A stretch of 64,000 bases of DNA from Lachnospiraceae bacterium AF51-6-b8A (GTDB taxonomy: Bacteria; Bacillota; Clostridia; Lachnospirales; Lachnospiraceae), in contig JAQCZH010000002.1 of assembly GCA_027682585.1 (NCBI GenBank), positions 558,001 to 622,000 on the forward strand. The letters run 5' to 3'. Positions 1 through 8,710 of this stretch are shown here, piece by piece. Under the pieces are notes generated by a model. It was not told where the DNA came from, made no database searches, and saw only the letters and a list, made by a program, of their open reading frames with translations. The translations under genes and the position numbers were made by a program. The stretch's first letter is position 1. Each line of letters opens with the position of its first letter.

Positions 1-87
1 AGATGCCCCTATATTGTATCGGAGAATCCGATATTCTGTCCTGCTATTGCCTGTTTTTCTCTTTTCTGTCATTCTCCCTTTTTCATC

Positions 88-116
88 TTGCACTCCGATC
101 CGAACAGAACTACAAT
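88..116 (+). promoter_or_regulatory. Sigma-A-type promoter for the glycerol-3-phosphate dehydrogenase operon
   Basis: A -35 box TTGCAC (88-93) and a -10 box TACAAT (111-116) are separated by exactly 17 bases. Transcription would begin near 123, leaving a leader of about 135 bases before the first gene. That leader contains a strong intrinsic-terminator hairpin, which suggests attenuation. The promoter call rests on sequence match alone. Confidence 0.55.
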
Positions 117-146
117 GGAACTAATTCAATCAGGTCGTACCAGGAG

Positions 147-204
147 AAAAAGAGCAGGGTATGGATAAGGCGGATCTGTCCGTCCTATTCTTCCTGCTCT
201 TTTT
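147..204 (+). terminator. Intrinsic terminator in the operon leader (possible attenuator)
   Basis: A perfect 12-bp outer stem joins 147-158 (AAAAAGAGCAGG) to 193-204 (CCTGCTCTTTTT), with further pairing inside the loop and a run of T at the 3' side. It lies between the predicted promoter at 88-116 and the start codon at 258. It could end transcription from an upstream gene outside the window, or act as a conditional terminator for this operon. GlpP-type antitermination of glycerol genes is known in Firmicutes, but no glpP gene is present here. Confidence 0.6.
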
Positions 205-257
205 GTGCGCCCAACACTTGCAGAATGGATGCGGCCGCGTACAAGGGAGGATTTCAA

Positions 258-1862
258 ATGTATGATGTAGCAATTATCGGTGCGGGAGTCACCGGTTGTG
301 CCATCGCCAGAGAGTTGTCCAGATACAGACTCTCCACTTGTGTGATCGAGCGAGAGGAGGATGTCTGCTGCGGTACCTCCAAGGCGAATTCCGCCATTAT
401 CCACGCCGGCTATGATGCTCATCCGGGCAGCCTTAAGGCCAAACTCAACGTAGAGGGCAACCGGCTGATGGACGACCTGTCCCGAGATCTGGATATCCCC
501 TTCCGCCGCAACGGCTCTCTGGTTGTTCTGACACAGGACAATGATCCTGACATCTTAAATCGGCTCTACGAGCAGGGGCAGGCTAACGGGGTCCCCGATC
601 TTCGCATTTTAAGCCGGGAAGAAACCCGTCAGATGGAGCCCCATCTGGCGGACGGGGTTATCAGAGCTCTCTACGCCCCAACCGGCGGCATCGTCTGTCC
701 CTTTGAACTGACCATGGGGCTTGCGGAAAATGCCTCTGCCAACGGCGTGGACTTCTTCTTCAACGCACCGGTGACTTCCGTAGAGAAGACCTCTGCGGGT
801 TCTCTATCGCAAATCAACCCTGTCTGCGCAAACGCCGGAAACAGGGCGGATTCTGCCAAGAAGTCCACCGTCTCCTTCTTCCTCATCAGAGGCAAGAGTC
901 CCGACCTTCGCTTCGAGTCCTCCGGCAGCCAAAATTACCGTGAGCCCCAAACCGTATGCGATCCCGATTTCTGCCGCGATGCCGACGGAAACTTTTCCAT
1001 CCGGGCGAAATTGCTGGTCAATGCCGCCGGTCTCTATGCCGACTTCATCAACAACCAGCTCTCCTCCCGCCAGCTTCATATCACCCCCCGCCGAGGCCAG
1101 TATCAGCTCTTGGACAAGAGCGCGGGCAAACATGTAGACAAGACCATCTTCCAGGCGCCCTCCAAAATGGGCAAAGGGGTTCTGGTCGCTCCTACCGTTC
1201 ACGGCAACCTCCTGGTCGGCCCCACGGCAGAGGACATCGGCAACAAAGAGGGCGTCAATACCACACGGGAGGGTCTGGCTTACTTAGCTGCGACAGCTTC
1301 CAAATCCGTAGCCAACCTTCCCTTCCGCGAGGTGATCACCTCCTTCGCCGGTCTTCGCGCCCATGAGGATAGCGGCGATTTCGTCCTGGGACCCTGTGAG
1401 GATGTCCCCGGCCTCTACAATGCCGCCGGCATTGAGTCCCCTGGGCTCTCCTCCGCCCCCGCCATCGGCCGCATGATCGCCGGCCAGATCGCAGAGACTC
1501 TCTCCGCGGAGAAGAAGGCCGGTTTCCATTCGATTCGCCGCAGAGTCACCGATATGAACCGGATCGATCTGGCCGGGCGCAATGCGAAGATTCAGAAGAA
1601 TCCCGCTTACGGAAGGATCATCTGCCGCTGCGAGTCTGTAAGCGAAGGCGAGATCCTGGAGGCTATCCACAGGCCCCTGGGCGCCCGGTCCCTGGATGCC
1701 GTCAAGCGCCGCACCAGAGCTGGTATGGGCCGCTGCCAGTCCGGCTTCTGCTCACCCAAGGTCATGGAGATCCTAGAGCGCGAGCTGTCCCTGGCATCGA
1801 CCCGGATGACCAAGCACGGTCCCGGCTCCGAGATCGTGTACGGCGAGAACAAGAAGATCTGA
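258..1862 (+). CDS. FAD-dependent glycerol-3-phosphate dehydrogenase-like oxidoreductase with C-terminal [2Fe-2S] BFD domain
   Basis: The protein has 534 residues, starting at ATG 258 behind the ribosome site AAGGGAGG; upstream in-frame starts lack one. The N-terminus has the dinucleotide motif IIGAGVTG of the DAO family. The end (about residues 454-510) has the paired cysteines CRC and CQSGFC of a BFD-like [2Fe-2S] domain, as in anaerobic GlpA. With the next two genes it forms the trio often annotated in Clostridia and Thermotoga as an anaerobic glycerol-3-phosphate dehydrogenase, which would feed dihydroxyacetone phosphate into glycolysis. L-2-hydroxyglutarate oxidase is the main alternative because both share the DAO fold. 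Residues about 170-250 carry an insertion of roughly 60 residues, rich in Ser, Asn and Asp, where relatives usually have a short loop. Confidence 0.8.
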   Translation: MYDVAIIGAGVTGCAIARELSRYRLSTCVIEREEDVCCGTSKANSAIIHAGYDAHPGSLKAKLNVEGNRLMDDLSRDLDIPFRRNGSLVVLTQDNDPDILNRLYEQGQANGVPDLRILSREETRQMEPHLADGVIRALYAPTGGIVCPFELTMGLAENASANGVDFFFNAPVTSVEKTSAGSLSQINPVCANAGNRADSAKKSTVSFFLIRGKSPDLRFESSGSQNYREPQTVCDPDFCRDADGNFSIRAKLLVNAAGLYADFINNQLSSRQLHITPRRGQYQLLDKSAGKHVDKTIFQAPSKMGKGVLVAPTVHGNLLVGPTAEDIGNKEGVNTTREGLAYLAATASKSVANLPFREVITSFAGLRAHEDSGDFVLGPCEDVPGLYNAAGIESPGLSSAPAIGRMIAGQIAETLSAEKKAGFHSIRRRVTDMNRIDLAGRNAKIQKNPAYGRIICRCESVSEGEILEAIHRPLGARSLDAVKRRTRAGMGRCQSGFCSPKVMEILERELSLASTRMTKHGPGSEIVYGENKKI

Positions 1863-1874
1863 GGGGGTATTGAA

Positions 1875-3233
1875 ATGTTATCTTATGATTTGGTTATCAT
1901 CGGCGCCGGCCCGGCTGGTCTCTCCGCCGCTGTCTCCGCCTATGACGCGGGAATCAGAAGCATTTTGGTCATTGAGCGCGACGACCGCCTGGGCGGTATT
2001 TTAAACCAGTGCATCCACAACGGCTTTGGCCTGCATATGTTCAAGGAGGAACTGACCGGGCCCGAATACGCCCAGCGCTTTATCGACCAGGTCGCAAAGC
2101 GTGGGATTGAATGCAGACAGGGCACCATGGTTATGGATATCTCTTCGGACAAGCTTGTCACCGCTATGAATTCCAGAGACGGCATGTTCCAGATTCAGGC
2201 CAGGGCCATCATTCTTGCCATGGGCTGCCGCGAGCGAAGCCGCGGCGCTCTCAATATTCCGGGCTATCGGCCCGCCGGTATCTTCTCCGCAGGGACTGCC
2301 CAGCGCCTTGTCAACATGGAGGGGCAAATGCCCGGCCACAAGGTGGTCATCTTAGGTTCTGGAGATATCGGTCTGATTATGGCCCGCCGCATGACCTTAG
2401 AGGGAGCCAAAGTACAGGTCGTCGCTGAACTCATGCCCTACTCCGGCGGCCTCAAGCGCAACATCGTCCAGTGCCTCAATGACTTTGACATTCCTCTCAA
2501 ATTAAGCCACACGGTAGTCGACATCGAGGGAAAGGACCGGGTACAGGCGGTTACCATCGCCCAGGTGGACGAGAAAGGCCGCCCCATTCCCGGTACAGAA
2601 GAGCGCTACGAATGCGACACCCTCCTTCTCTCCTGCGGGCTCATCCCGGAGAACGAACTCTCCCGGTCTTCCGGCGTCACCCTCTCTCCTGTCACCAGAG
2701 GGCCTGTCGTCAACGATGCTTTAGAGACCAGCGTCCCCGGCATCTTCGCTGCCGGCAATGTCCTCCATGTCCACGACCTGGCCGACTATGCCTCTCAGGA
2801 AGCCGCAGACGCGGGACGGCACGCGGCGGAATATATTCATGCGCTTAACGCAGGCAAACAGACCGTCTCTGATCGAGCAGAGATCTCCGCCTCTTCTGCT
2901 GTCAATCCGAAGTCTTCTTCCGCAGGATCAGAGGAAAGCGCTTTGCAGGAAATCATCCCCGTCCTGGCGACAGACGGTGTCCGCTACACGGTTCCCCAGC
3001 TGGTCCGTCCCGCTTCCATGGCGGAGTCTTTGACCCTCCGCTTCCGCGTGGGCGCTGAGTTTAGGGACATGGCCGTCGCCCTCTATTTCAACGACCAGAA
3101 GATCTCCTCCCGTAAGAAGAGAGTCATGGCTCCCGGGGAAATGGAAGAAATCAAGCTGAAAAAGAGTCAGCTGGCAGACTTTCCCAATCTCAAGTCCATT
3201 CGGCTGGCAATCGAGTCATCTCGGAGTGAATAG
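1875..3233 (+). CDS. NAD(P)/FAD-dependent oxidoreductase, GlpB-like partner
   Basis: This 452-residue protein begins with the FAD motif IIGAGPAG and has a second Rossmann motif (ILGSGDIG, about residue 159), so it is a two-dinucleotide pyridine nucleotide-disulphide reductase fold. No redox-active CxxC is visible in the usual place. It starts 12 bases after the upstream dehydrogenase, with GGGGG as ribosome site, so the two are co-transcribed. It probably passes electrons from the FAD dehydrogenase to NAD(P) or another carrier. Residues from about 330 are a Ser/Ala-rich linker followed by a beta-rich tail of about 80 residues. This tail is retained in several clostridial relatives but has no function I can assign. 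Confidence 0.8.
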   Translation: MLSYDLVIIGAGPAGLSAAVSAYDAGIRSILVIERDDRLGGILNQCIHNGFGLHMFKEELTGPEYAQRFIDQVAKRGIECRQGTMVMDISSDKLVTAMNSRDGMFQIQARAIILAMGCRERSRGALNIPGYRPAGIFSAGTAQRLVNMEGQMPGHKVVILGSGDIGLIMARRMTLEGAKVQVVAELMPYSGGLKRNIVQCLNDFDIPLKLSHTVVDIEGKDRVQAVTIAQVDEKGRPIPGTEERYECDTLLLSCGLIPENELSRSSGVTLSPVTRGPVVNDALETSVPGIFAAGNVLHVHDLADYASQEAADAGRHAAEYIHALNAGKQTVSDRAEISASSAVNPKSSSAGSEESALQEIIPVLATDGVRYTVPQLVRPASMAESLTLRFRVGAEFRDMAVALYFNDQKISSRKKRVMAPGEMEEIKLKKSQLADFPNLKSIRLAIESSRSE

Positions 3234-3318
3234 AACCCAAAGAACCAGCAAACAAGCGGCCCCGCAAGTATTACATTACCACGAACCAGGCAGGGTGACT
3301 GCCCCGAAAGGATAAACC

Positions 3319-3687
3319 ATGACCGAAGAAAGACATTTAACCTGTATCAACTGCCCCCTTGGCTGTCAGCTGACCGTCTCCTTAGAGAACGGCCAGGTCG
3401 CCGCCGTCTCCGGCAACACCTGCCCCCGCGGCGACGACTATGGCCGCAAGGAAGTGACTCACCCCACCCGCATTGTCTGCTCCTCCGTCAGGGTGATGGA
3501 CGGCGACATGAACATGGTCTCTGTCAAAACGGCCAGTGATATCCCCAAGGAGAAGATTTTCGACATCTGCAGGGCTATGAGAGATGTTCTGGTGACCGCT
3601 CCGGTTCACATTGGAGATGTCATCATTCCCGACGTCTGCGGTACCGGTGTCAATCTGGTGGCCACCAGGGAAATTGCCCGTTGTTAA
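3319..3687 (+). CDS. DUF1667 domain protein, third gene of the dehydrogenase operon
   Basis: The protein has 122 residues. It begins with a cysteine-rich segment (CINCPLGC, then CPRG) and ends in a conserved hydrophobic domain typical of DUF1667. The cysteines suggest iron-sulphur or metal binding, so it may be the electron-transfer subunit standing in for GlpC. The gene follows the reductase by 85 bases with AAAGGA as ribosome site, and a bidirectional terminator follows it. Its biochemical role has not been settled for the family; the operon context is the main clue. Confidence 0.8.
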   Translation: MTEERHLTCINCPLGCQLTVSLENGQVAAVSGNTCPRGDDYGRKEVTHPTRIVCSSVRVMDGDMNMVSVKTASDIPKEKIFDICRAMRDVLVTAPVHIGDVIIPDVCGTGVNLVATREIARC

Positions 3688-3740
3688 GCTTCTCCTGTCG
3701 GGAAGCGGAAGCACTTATGTGTATTCTTTTGCCGAAAAAT

Positions 3741-3790
3741 AAAAAGAGACTGTGAGAGAATGGAAAGCCCGTTTCTTCACAGCCTCTTTT
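3741..3790. terminator. Bidirectional intrinsic terminator between the dehydrogenase operon and buk
   Basis: The arms at 3742-3755 and 3777-3790 pair over 14 positions with one mismatch (AAAAGAGACTGTGA with TCACAGCCTCTTTT). T-rich tracts follow on both strands. It lies between two convergent genes and can serve both. Confidence 0.8.
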
Positions 3791-3819
3791 CTTATTATCT
3801 TCTCAACTTTACATGTATA

Positions 3820-4887
3820 TCAGTATTCCTGTACCTTCTCCTCGCCTCTCATAACGCGCAGGGCACCCTGGGCCAGAGCCAGCATCTCCTCTTCACCGGG
3901 ATAGGCAGTAACAGGGGCAATCCAGTCGACGCGATCGCGAATTGCCTCGATCACCTTAGGCTGGTAGGCAATTCCTCCCGTCACCAGGATCTGATCCACA
4001 CGGCCCCTGACGACAGAGGCATTGGCCGCAATATTCTTGCAGAGCTGATAAATGAAGGCCTCCATTACCGTCTTGGCATACGCGTCTCCGTCTTCAATCC
4101 TCTGGAAGATCTCACGGGCGTCATTGGTGCCAAGGTAGGCATTGAAGCCGCCGCCGCCGATAATCTTCTTTGTCACTTCCTGCTGGTTGTACTTGCCGCA
4201 AAAGCAGAGTTTGATTAAGGAGAGGGGGGGCAGACCATTGGCTCTCTCCGGGGAGAAGCCTCCATCGCCGTTAAATGCCCCATAGACATCCACAATCCGA
4301 CCGTGCTCATGAATTCCGCAGGAGACGCCGCCGCCCAGATGACAGACAATCAGGTTCAGATCCTCATACTTCTTTCCCTGCTCCTTGGCATATCTGCGGG
4401 CCACCGCCTTCTGATTCAGCGGGTGGAAGATGGAGACTCTGGGGCACTCGGGCACACCGGAGAGTCTGGCCACATCTGTCAGCTCATCCACGACAACCGG
4501 ATCAACAATATAGGAGGGCACCCCGATCTCATCTCCGATTTCTCTTGCGATCGCACCGCCCAGATTGGAGGCATGTTCACCCTGTACACCGATCTTAAGG
4601 TCCGCCAGAAGCGCATCCGTCACAGCATAGGTGCCGCCTGGAATTGGCTTTAAGAGACCGCCGCGGCCAACGACTACATCAAAGGAATGGATATCCACCT
4701 TCTTGTCAGCAAGGAAATCCAGAATCATCTGCTTGCGAAAGTCCTTCTGATCAAAAATGTGTTCGAAACCGGCCAGTTCCTGGGTGGAGTGACGCAGAGT
4801 CTCATCAAAAGCCAGCGTCTCGTCCTCGAAAACAGCCAACTTGGTTGATGTAGAACCCGGATTAATAATTAAACTCTTTATTGCCAT
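3820..4887 (-). CDS. buk: Butyrate kinase
   Basis: This 355-residue ASKHA-fold kinase converts butyryl phosphate plus ADP to butyrate plus ATP, the last step of kinase-type butyrate fermentation. The phosphate-binding segment NPGSTSTK lies near the N-terminus. The conserved HLGGGVSCG and the GGIAYQP segment near the C-terminus are present, and the length is that of the family. The start has the ribosome site AGAGGGGG about 10 bases upstream. It lies 162 bases downstream of ptb on the same strand, giving the classic ptb-buk pair. Branched-chain acyl phosphates are possible alternative substrates, and family members overlap in specificity. Confidence 0.95.
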   Translation of the reverse strand: MAIKSLIINPGSTSTKLAVFEDETLAFDETLRHSTQELAGFEHIFDQKDFRKQMILDFLADKKVDIHSFDVVVGRGGLLKPIPGGTYAVTDALLADLKIGVQGEHASNLGGAIAREIGDEIGVPSYIVDPVVVDELTDVARLSGVPECPRVSIFHPLNQKAVARRYAKEQGKKYEDLNLIVCHLGGGVSCGIHEHGRIVDVYGAFNGDGGFSPERANGLPPLSLIKLCFCGKYNQQEVTKKIIGGGGFNAYLGTNDAREIFQRIEDGDAYAKTVMEAFIYQLCKNIAANASVVRGRVDQILVTGGIAYQPKVIEAIRDRVDWIAPVTAYPGEEEMLALAQGALRVMRGEEKVQEY

Positions 4888-5049
4888 AGGTTATTTACCC
4901 CCTCTTGGATACGATATTGCGTTTGCCTGCCATGTTCTCGCGCTTTTGGCCTCTTGCAGGCATGAGGCATGGGAATCCTCTGTACCTTTTGCGCTCTCTT
5001 TGCAAAGGCTCCGTCTGTCGGCGAATCGCCCCATCCTGCGGCCTGTTTC

Positions 5050-5976
5050 TCAGAGCGTGCCCTCTCTCTTCATCTGCTCAGCGACAACCGCTGCCAGGGC
5101 AATGGAATTGACCTTGGTCTCAAAGGTATCCGACCGGCTGGTCAAAATGACGGGAACCTTGGTTCCGGTCAGGATACAGCCGTTCTTCATTCCCTCGATA
5201 CGGACAATCGCCTTGTAGCAGAGATTGCCGGCGTGGATATCCGGGAAGAGAAGAATATCTGCGTCGCCCTGAATCTTCCGGTTCGTGGCCCCCTTGTGCT
5301 TGGCCGCCTCAGGATCAATCGCCAGATCAAGAGACAGAGGTCCATCCACAATACAACCTGTAATCTTGCCCTCGTCATTCATTCTGGTCAGTTCTGCAGC
5401 CTCTACGGTAACAGGCATTTTGGGGTTGACCACTTCGACAGCCGCCAGCCCGGCTACCTTGGGCAGCTCAATGCCGCAGGCCCGACAGACAGGGACGGTA
5501 TTATTAATGATATGAACTTTGTCCTCCAGGGTCGGATAAGTCATAAACGCCACATCCGTCAGGAAGAGCAATTGATCTACAAAGGGGAGATCGAAGACGC
5601 AGACATGAGAAAGAGGCTTGCCGGTTCGCAGGCCCACTTCCTTGTCCAGCACAGAGCGAAGAAAGTCCTTTGAGTCAATCAGCCCCTTCATGTACATGTC
5701 TACCTTGCCGTCATGGGCCAGCTTCACTGCTGTCCTGCAGGCCTGAATGGGATCTTTCTCATCAACAATCTCAAATTCAGCCGGATCCATGTCAAGTTTT
5801 GCGGCGATGGCGCGGATTTTCTCTTCATCACCGACCAAAACGGCATTGGCGATGCCGCGTTTCTTGGCCTCATGGACAGCCTCCAGGACAGCGTCATCCT
5901 GGGCATTGGCCACGGCGACTGTCTTGGTCTCGAATTCCCTGACCTTAGAGACGATATCTTCGAAATGCTTCTTCAC
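5050..5976 (-). CDS. ptb: Phosphate butyryltransferase
   Basis: The product has 308 residues and matches phosphate acetyl/butyryltransferases along its whole length, including the conserved tracts VDMYMKG, VDGPLSLD and LLFPDIHAGN. It makes butyryl phosphate from butyryl-CoA and phosphate for the downstream kinase. The start codon is GTG, preceded by a GGGTGG ribosome site. A Rex-like operator lies about 75 bases upstream, which fits redox control of fermentation genes in Clostridia. Confidence 0.95.
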   Translation of the reverse strand: MKKHFEDIVSKVREFETKTVAVANAQDDAVLEAVHEAKKRGIANAVLVGDEEKIRAIAAKLDMDPAEFEIVDEKDPIQACRTAVKLAHDGKVDMYMKGLIDSKDFLRSVLDKEVGLRTGKPLSHVCVFDLPFVDQLLFLTDVAFMTYPTLEDKVHIINNTVPVCRACGIELPKVAGLAAVEVVNPKMPVTVEAAELTRMNDEGKITGCIVDGPLSLDLAIDPEAAKHKGATNRKIQGDADILLFPDIHAGNLCYKAIVRIEGMKNGCILTGTKVPVILTSRSDTFETKVNSIALAAVVAEQMKREGTL

Positions 5977-6018
5977 TTTACCACCCTTCTTTCTGTCGAA
6001 ATCTGCGGCTTACGGATC

Positions 6019-6047
6019 ATTATGACCACTTTCCGATCCACACTCAT
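6019..6047 (-). promoter_or_regulatory. ptb: Possible promoter of ptb-buk
   Basis: On the minus strand a CATAAT -10 box (6019-6024) lies 17 bases from a weak -35 (6042-6047). A competing choice is TTGCCC-17-TAACAT farther upstream, whose -10 would fall inside the Rex-like palindrome. Sequence alone does not decide between them. Confidence 0.3.
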
Positions 6048-6049
6048 AT

Positions 6050-6063
6050 GTTAAAACTTTAAC
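6050..6063. promoter_or_regulatory. Rex-like operator upstream of ptb-buk
   Basis: The palindrome GTTAAAACTTTAAC matches the core GTTAA-N4-TTAAC of the Rex operator at all ten specified positions, though the outer TT/AA flanks are not conserved. Rex is the NADH/NAD-sensing repressor of fermentation genes in Firmicutes, and ptb-buk-type genes are among predicted clostridial targets. The site overlaps or abuts the candidate promoter elements. No rex gene is in this window. Confidence 0.5.
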
Positions 6064-6165
6064 TCTCTTAGGGCAAAAAGACAAGTTCCCAGGCCCGGCT
6101 TCTTCCAGTGCAGCCCCCACCGCAATCGCCGTATTCCCGGCATCCACCGCCAGCCTCCGAATCAT

Positions 6166-7383
6166 TCACTGCATACAACTGTTATTCGCCAGAGTCCCAG
6201 GATATTCTGTCTCCACGAACCTGCGCAGCACAGGCAGGGACCGCCTGACCTTGTCCGTATCCAGGCAATAGGCCATGCGGAAGTAACCCGGCAGGCCAAA
6301 ATTGTCCGAGGGCACCAGAATCAGGTCATATTTCTTCGCCTTATCGCAGAAGATGAGAGCGTCCTCCTCCAGGCATTTGGGGAAGATATAGAAGGTACCG
6401 CCGGGCCGGGTCACCGTAAATCCCAAATCGATCAGAGTCTCATAGAGCAAATTCATGTTGGTCTCATAGACCGACAGGTCACTGGTCTGATCAATACAGT
6501 CCGCTATGCCGTACTGAGCTGTAGATGCAGGGCAGTTGTGCCCGATGCCCCGGCTGATCTGCCCGAAGATAACCGCCAGAATGTCGGCATCTGTCGCCTT
6601 GGGATGAACTGCCACATAGCCAATCCGCTCACCGGGGACCGACAAAGACTTGGAGAAGGAATAGCAGGTCAGGGTATTGTCGTAGAAGGCCGCCGGATAG
6701 GGGGCCTTCTTTCCGTCAAAAACAATTTCCCGATAGGGCTCATCGGAGATCAGGAAGATATCATGACCGTACTCCCTCTGCTTCTGGCGCAGGATTTCCC
6801 CGATTCGCTCAAGCGTCTCCTCCGACCAGAGCGCACCCGAGGGATTATTGGGCGTATTCATCAATACCGCCTGTACATCGGGCGTCAGCATTTGCAGGAA
6901 GGCCCCTATATTGGCCTGAAACTTATCGGTGTCGGCGGGCACGACCTCCAGCCTGGCGCCGGCTCCCTCTACATAGGGCACATACTCAGGAAAGAAGGGG
7001 GCAAAGGTCAGCACAACGTCCCCCGGCCGAGTCACAGCGCGCACTGCGTGTGCAATGGCGCCGGCCGCCCCGGAAGTCATAAAGATATGTCTGGTCTCAT
7101 AGGGAATGCCAAAGCGTCTTCGCAGGCTGCCTGCCACAATCTCACGCACCTGTGTATTGCCCAGAGATGGGGAGTAGCCATGCAGGTCCATCGAGGTCAT
7201 GGTCTGATAGCGGCGAATCACGGCTTCATTGTAATCCGCCGGGACCTCCACGCTGGGATTTCCCAGGGAGAAATCGAAGACATTCTCATAACCGATCTTC
7301 CGGCCTCTCACCGTGGCATACTCGGCCAATTCGCGGATAACAGACTTGCCAGACAACATTGCCTTGTAGTGCTGGTTGATCAT
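6166..7383 (-). CDS. Pyridoxal-phosphate-dependent aminotransferase (class I/II)
   Basis: A 405-residue fold-type I aminotransferase of the aspartate aminotransferase superfamily. The PLP-binding lysine is K245 in SFSKSLSVPGERIGY. The conserved NTPNNPSG (176-183) and the cofactor aspartate in SDEPYRE (D214) are also present. The ribosome site AAGGAGG lies five bases before the ATG. It resembles the clostridial proteins annotated as aspartate or aromatic aminotransferases; the substrate cannot be named from motifs. It is transcribed alone, between the ptb promoter region and a 473-base divergent intergenic region. Confidence 0.9.
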   Translation of the reverse strand: MINQHYKAMLSGKSVIRELAEYATVRGRKIGYENVFDFSLGNPSVEVPADYNEAVIRRYQTMTSMDLHGYSPSLGNTQVREIVAGSLRRRFGIPYETRHIFMTSGAAGAIAHAVRAVTRPGDVVLTFAPFFPEYVPYVEGAGARLEVVPADTDKFQANIGAFLQMLTPDVQAVLMNTPNNPSGALWSEETLERIGEILRQKQREYGHDIFLISDEPYREIVFDGKKAPYPAAFYDNTLTCYSFSKSLSVPGERIGYVAVHPKATDADILAVIFGQISRGIGHNCPASTAQYGIADCIDQTSDLSVYETNMNLLYETLIDLGFTVTRPGGTFYIFPKCLEEDALIFCDKAKKYDLILVPSDNFGLPGYFRMAYCLDTDKVRRSLPVLRRFVETEYPGTLANNSCMQ

Positions 7384-7856
7384 AACGGCCTCCTTGGTAC
7401 TCTCTTCAGCTCACGCAGTAGAGTATAATTCTGCAGGTATTCCCTGCTTCCTCACCTGCTGTCTGCTTTACATATTACACCCAATCTGTCTCTCTTTCAT
7501 TCCCCCTGTCATTGCTTCTCTGGCATCTTTCGCGCCTTTCGCACAGCAAATTTCCAAAGCAAATCACACAACTGATTTTTTGCCGCTTCCCACAGTGGCG
7601 CTCTTGTCTCCTTCGTCATCTTTCAACTCCTATCCCCTGTCTCCATTCCCTTCCGTGCCAGCTTTCGCTTTTTCCCGCATCATTTTCAGCTCTTTCTATA
7701 TTAGAATTTCTTAGGAATCCAGGGATTTGAATGACAAATCATGTCAGCGGCCGGGGCCTGATCGTGGTATATTTACTGCATACGAGGCTTTCCCGTATCT
7801 GTCCTGTCAGATTGTGGATAAGCAGTCATCCGAAGTTGTGGTCGGGAGGGTTGAAA
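7384..7856. other. Divergent intergenic region without a recognisable gene
   Basis: These 473 bases separate the divergent aminotransferase and SGNH hydrolase genes. The stretch 7440-7700 is pyrimidine-rich on the plus strand. Short in-frame stretches exist, including an open extension upstream of the hydrolase from 7731, but they have no ribosome sites or recognisable motifs. A TATACT -10-like box on the minus strand near 7420-7430 could serve the aminotransferase, but its -35 is poor. Confidence 0.4.
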
Positions 7857-8573
7857 ATGGATCTTCAAGAACTGATTCAGGGAGACATGGGTCAACAAAT
7901 CACCCAGTTCCTCTCTGCACAAATACAAGACAGAATGCGCCAGGAGCAGGAAAATAAGCGCAGAAATTTCGATATTCTCAATCGTTCTGCCAGAAAGGGC
8001 GCTGTTCTTTTTACCGGTTCCTCTCTGATGGAGCAGTTCCCCATCTGTGAAATGGCCGCCTCCGCGGGCATTTCTGAAACCATCTATAACCGTGGTATCG
8101 GCGGAACCACGACCGACGATTTTCTGGCTCATATTGGCACCGTCCTCCTTGACCTCGCTCCCTCCAAGGTCTTTCTCAACATCGGAACCAATGACATGAC
8201 CGATCGGGTCTACGGAAATGACTGGATGGATCATCTGAAGCTGAACTACGACGAGATTCTGCGGCGCATCCGGGAGGCCCTGCCCAAAACTCAGGTCTAC
8301 TGCATGGCCTACTACCCGACCAACCAACATCTCCCCAACGGGAATGATCCCTGGAAAAAAGCCATGCTCAAGGATCGCACCCCTGAAAACATCGCCGCCT
8401 GCAACGCCCGCGTCGCCGGGCTTGCCGACAGGTACGGCTATCACTATATTGATGTCAACAACGGACTATGTGATAAACGGGGTGAACAGAAGGCCTGCTT
8501 CTCTATTGATGGCGTCCATATGTATGCAGATGCCTATGCGATTGTCTTCCGCAATCTCCTGCCTTACCTCTGA
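7857..8573 (+). CDS. SGNH/GDSL-family hydrolase
   Basis: The 238-residue protein starts at ATG 7857 behind GGGAGGG; a longer reading from 7731 has no such site. All SGNH blocks are visible: GSS in place of GDS (catalytic Ser56), YNRGIGG (block II glycine), IGTND (block III Asn112) and DGVHMYADAY (block V Asp/His) near the end. There is no signal peptide, so it is probably cytoplasmic. Family members hydrolyse acyl or acetyl esters on lipids, sugars or cell-wall fragments; the substrate is unknown here. Confidence 0.85.
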   Translation: MDLQELIQGDMGQQITQFLSAQIQDRMRQEQENKRRNFDILNRSARKGAVLFTGSSLMEQFPICEMAASAGISETIYNRGIGGTTTDDFLAHIGTVLLDLAPSKVFLNIGTNDMTDRVYGNDWMDHLKLNYDEILRRIREALPKTQVYCMAYYPTNQHLPNGNDPWKKAMLKDRTPENIAACNARVAGLADRYGYHYIDVNNGLCDKRGEQKACFSIDGVHMYADAYAIVFRNLLPYL

Positions 8574-8580
8574 CCTGTAC

Positions 8581-8610
8581 TTGTGATTCCAATCCAACTG
8601 ACCGCATAAT
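8581..8610 (+). promoter_or_regulatory. Candidate promoter of the RsmF-like gene
   Basis: TTGTGA (8581-8586) and CATAAT (8605-8610) are separated by 18 bases and lie about 100 bases before the start codon at 8711. The match is moderate and unsupported by other evidence. Confidence 0.35.
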
Positions 8611-8710
8611 ACGATGTCCAAAGGTCCCTCCTCTTCCTTGCAGTCTCGCAGATCCTCTGCATTTGTTCAGACTTGCTCTAAAAGGAGGCATTCTTTCCGG
8701 GAGGTTCTCT

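Noticed and set aside
3..257. N-terminal extension of the GlpA-like protein
   Set aside because: The open frame runs through the promoter and terminator hairpin. The FAD motif begins right after ATG 258, which has a strong ribosome site.
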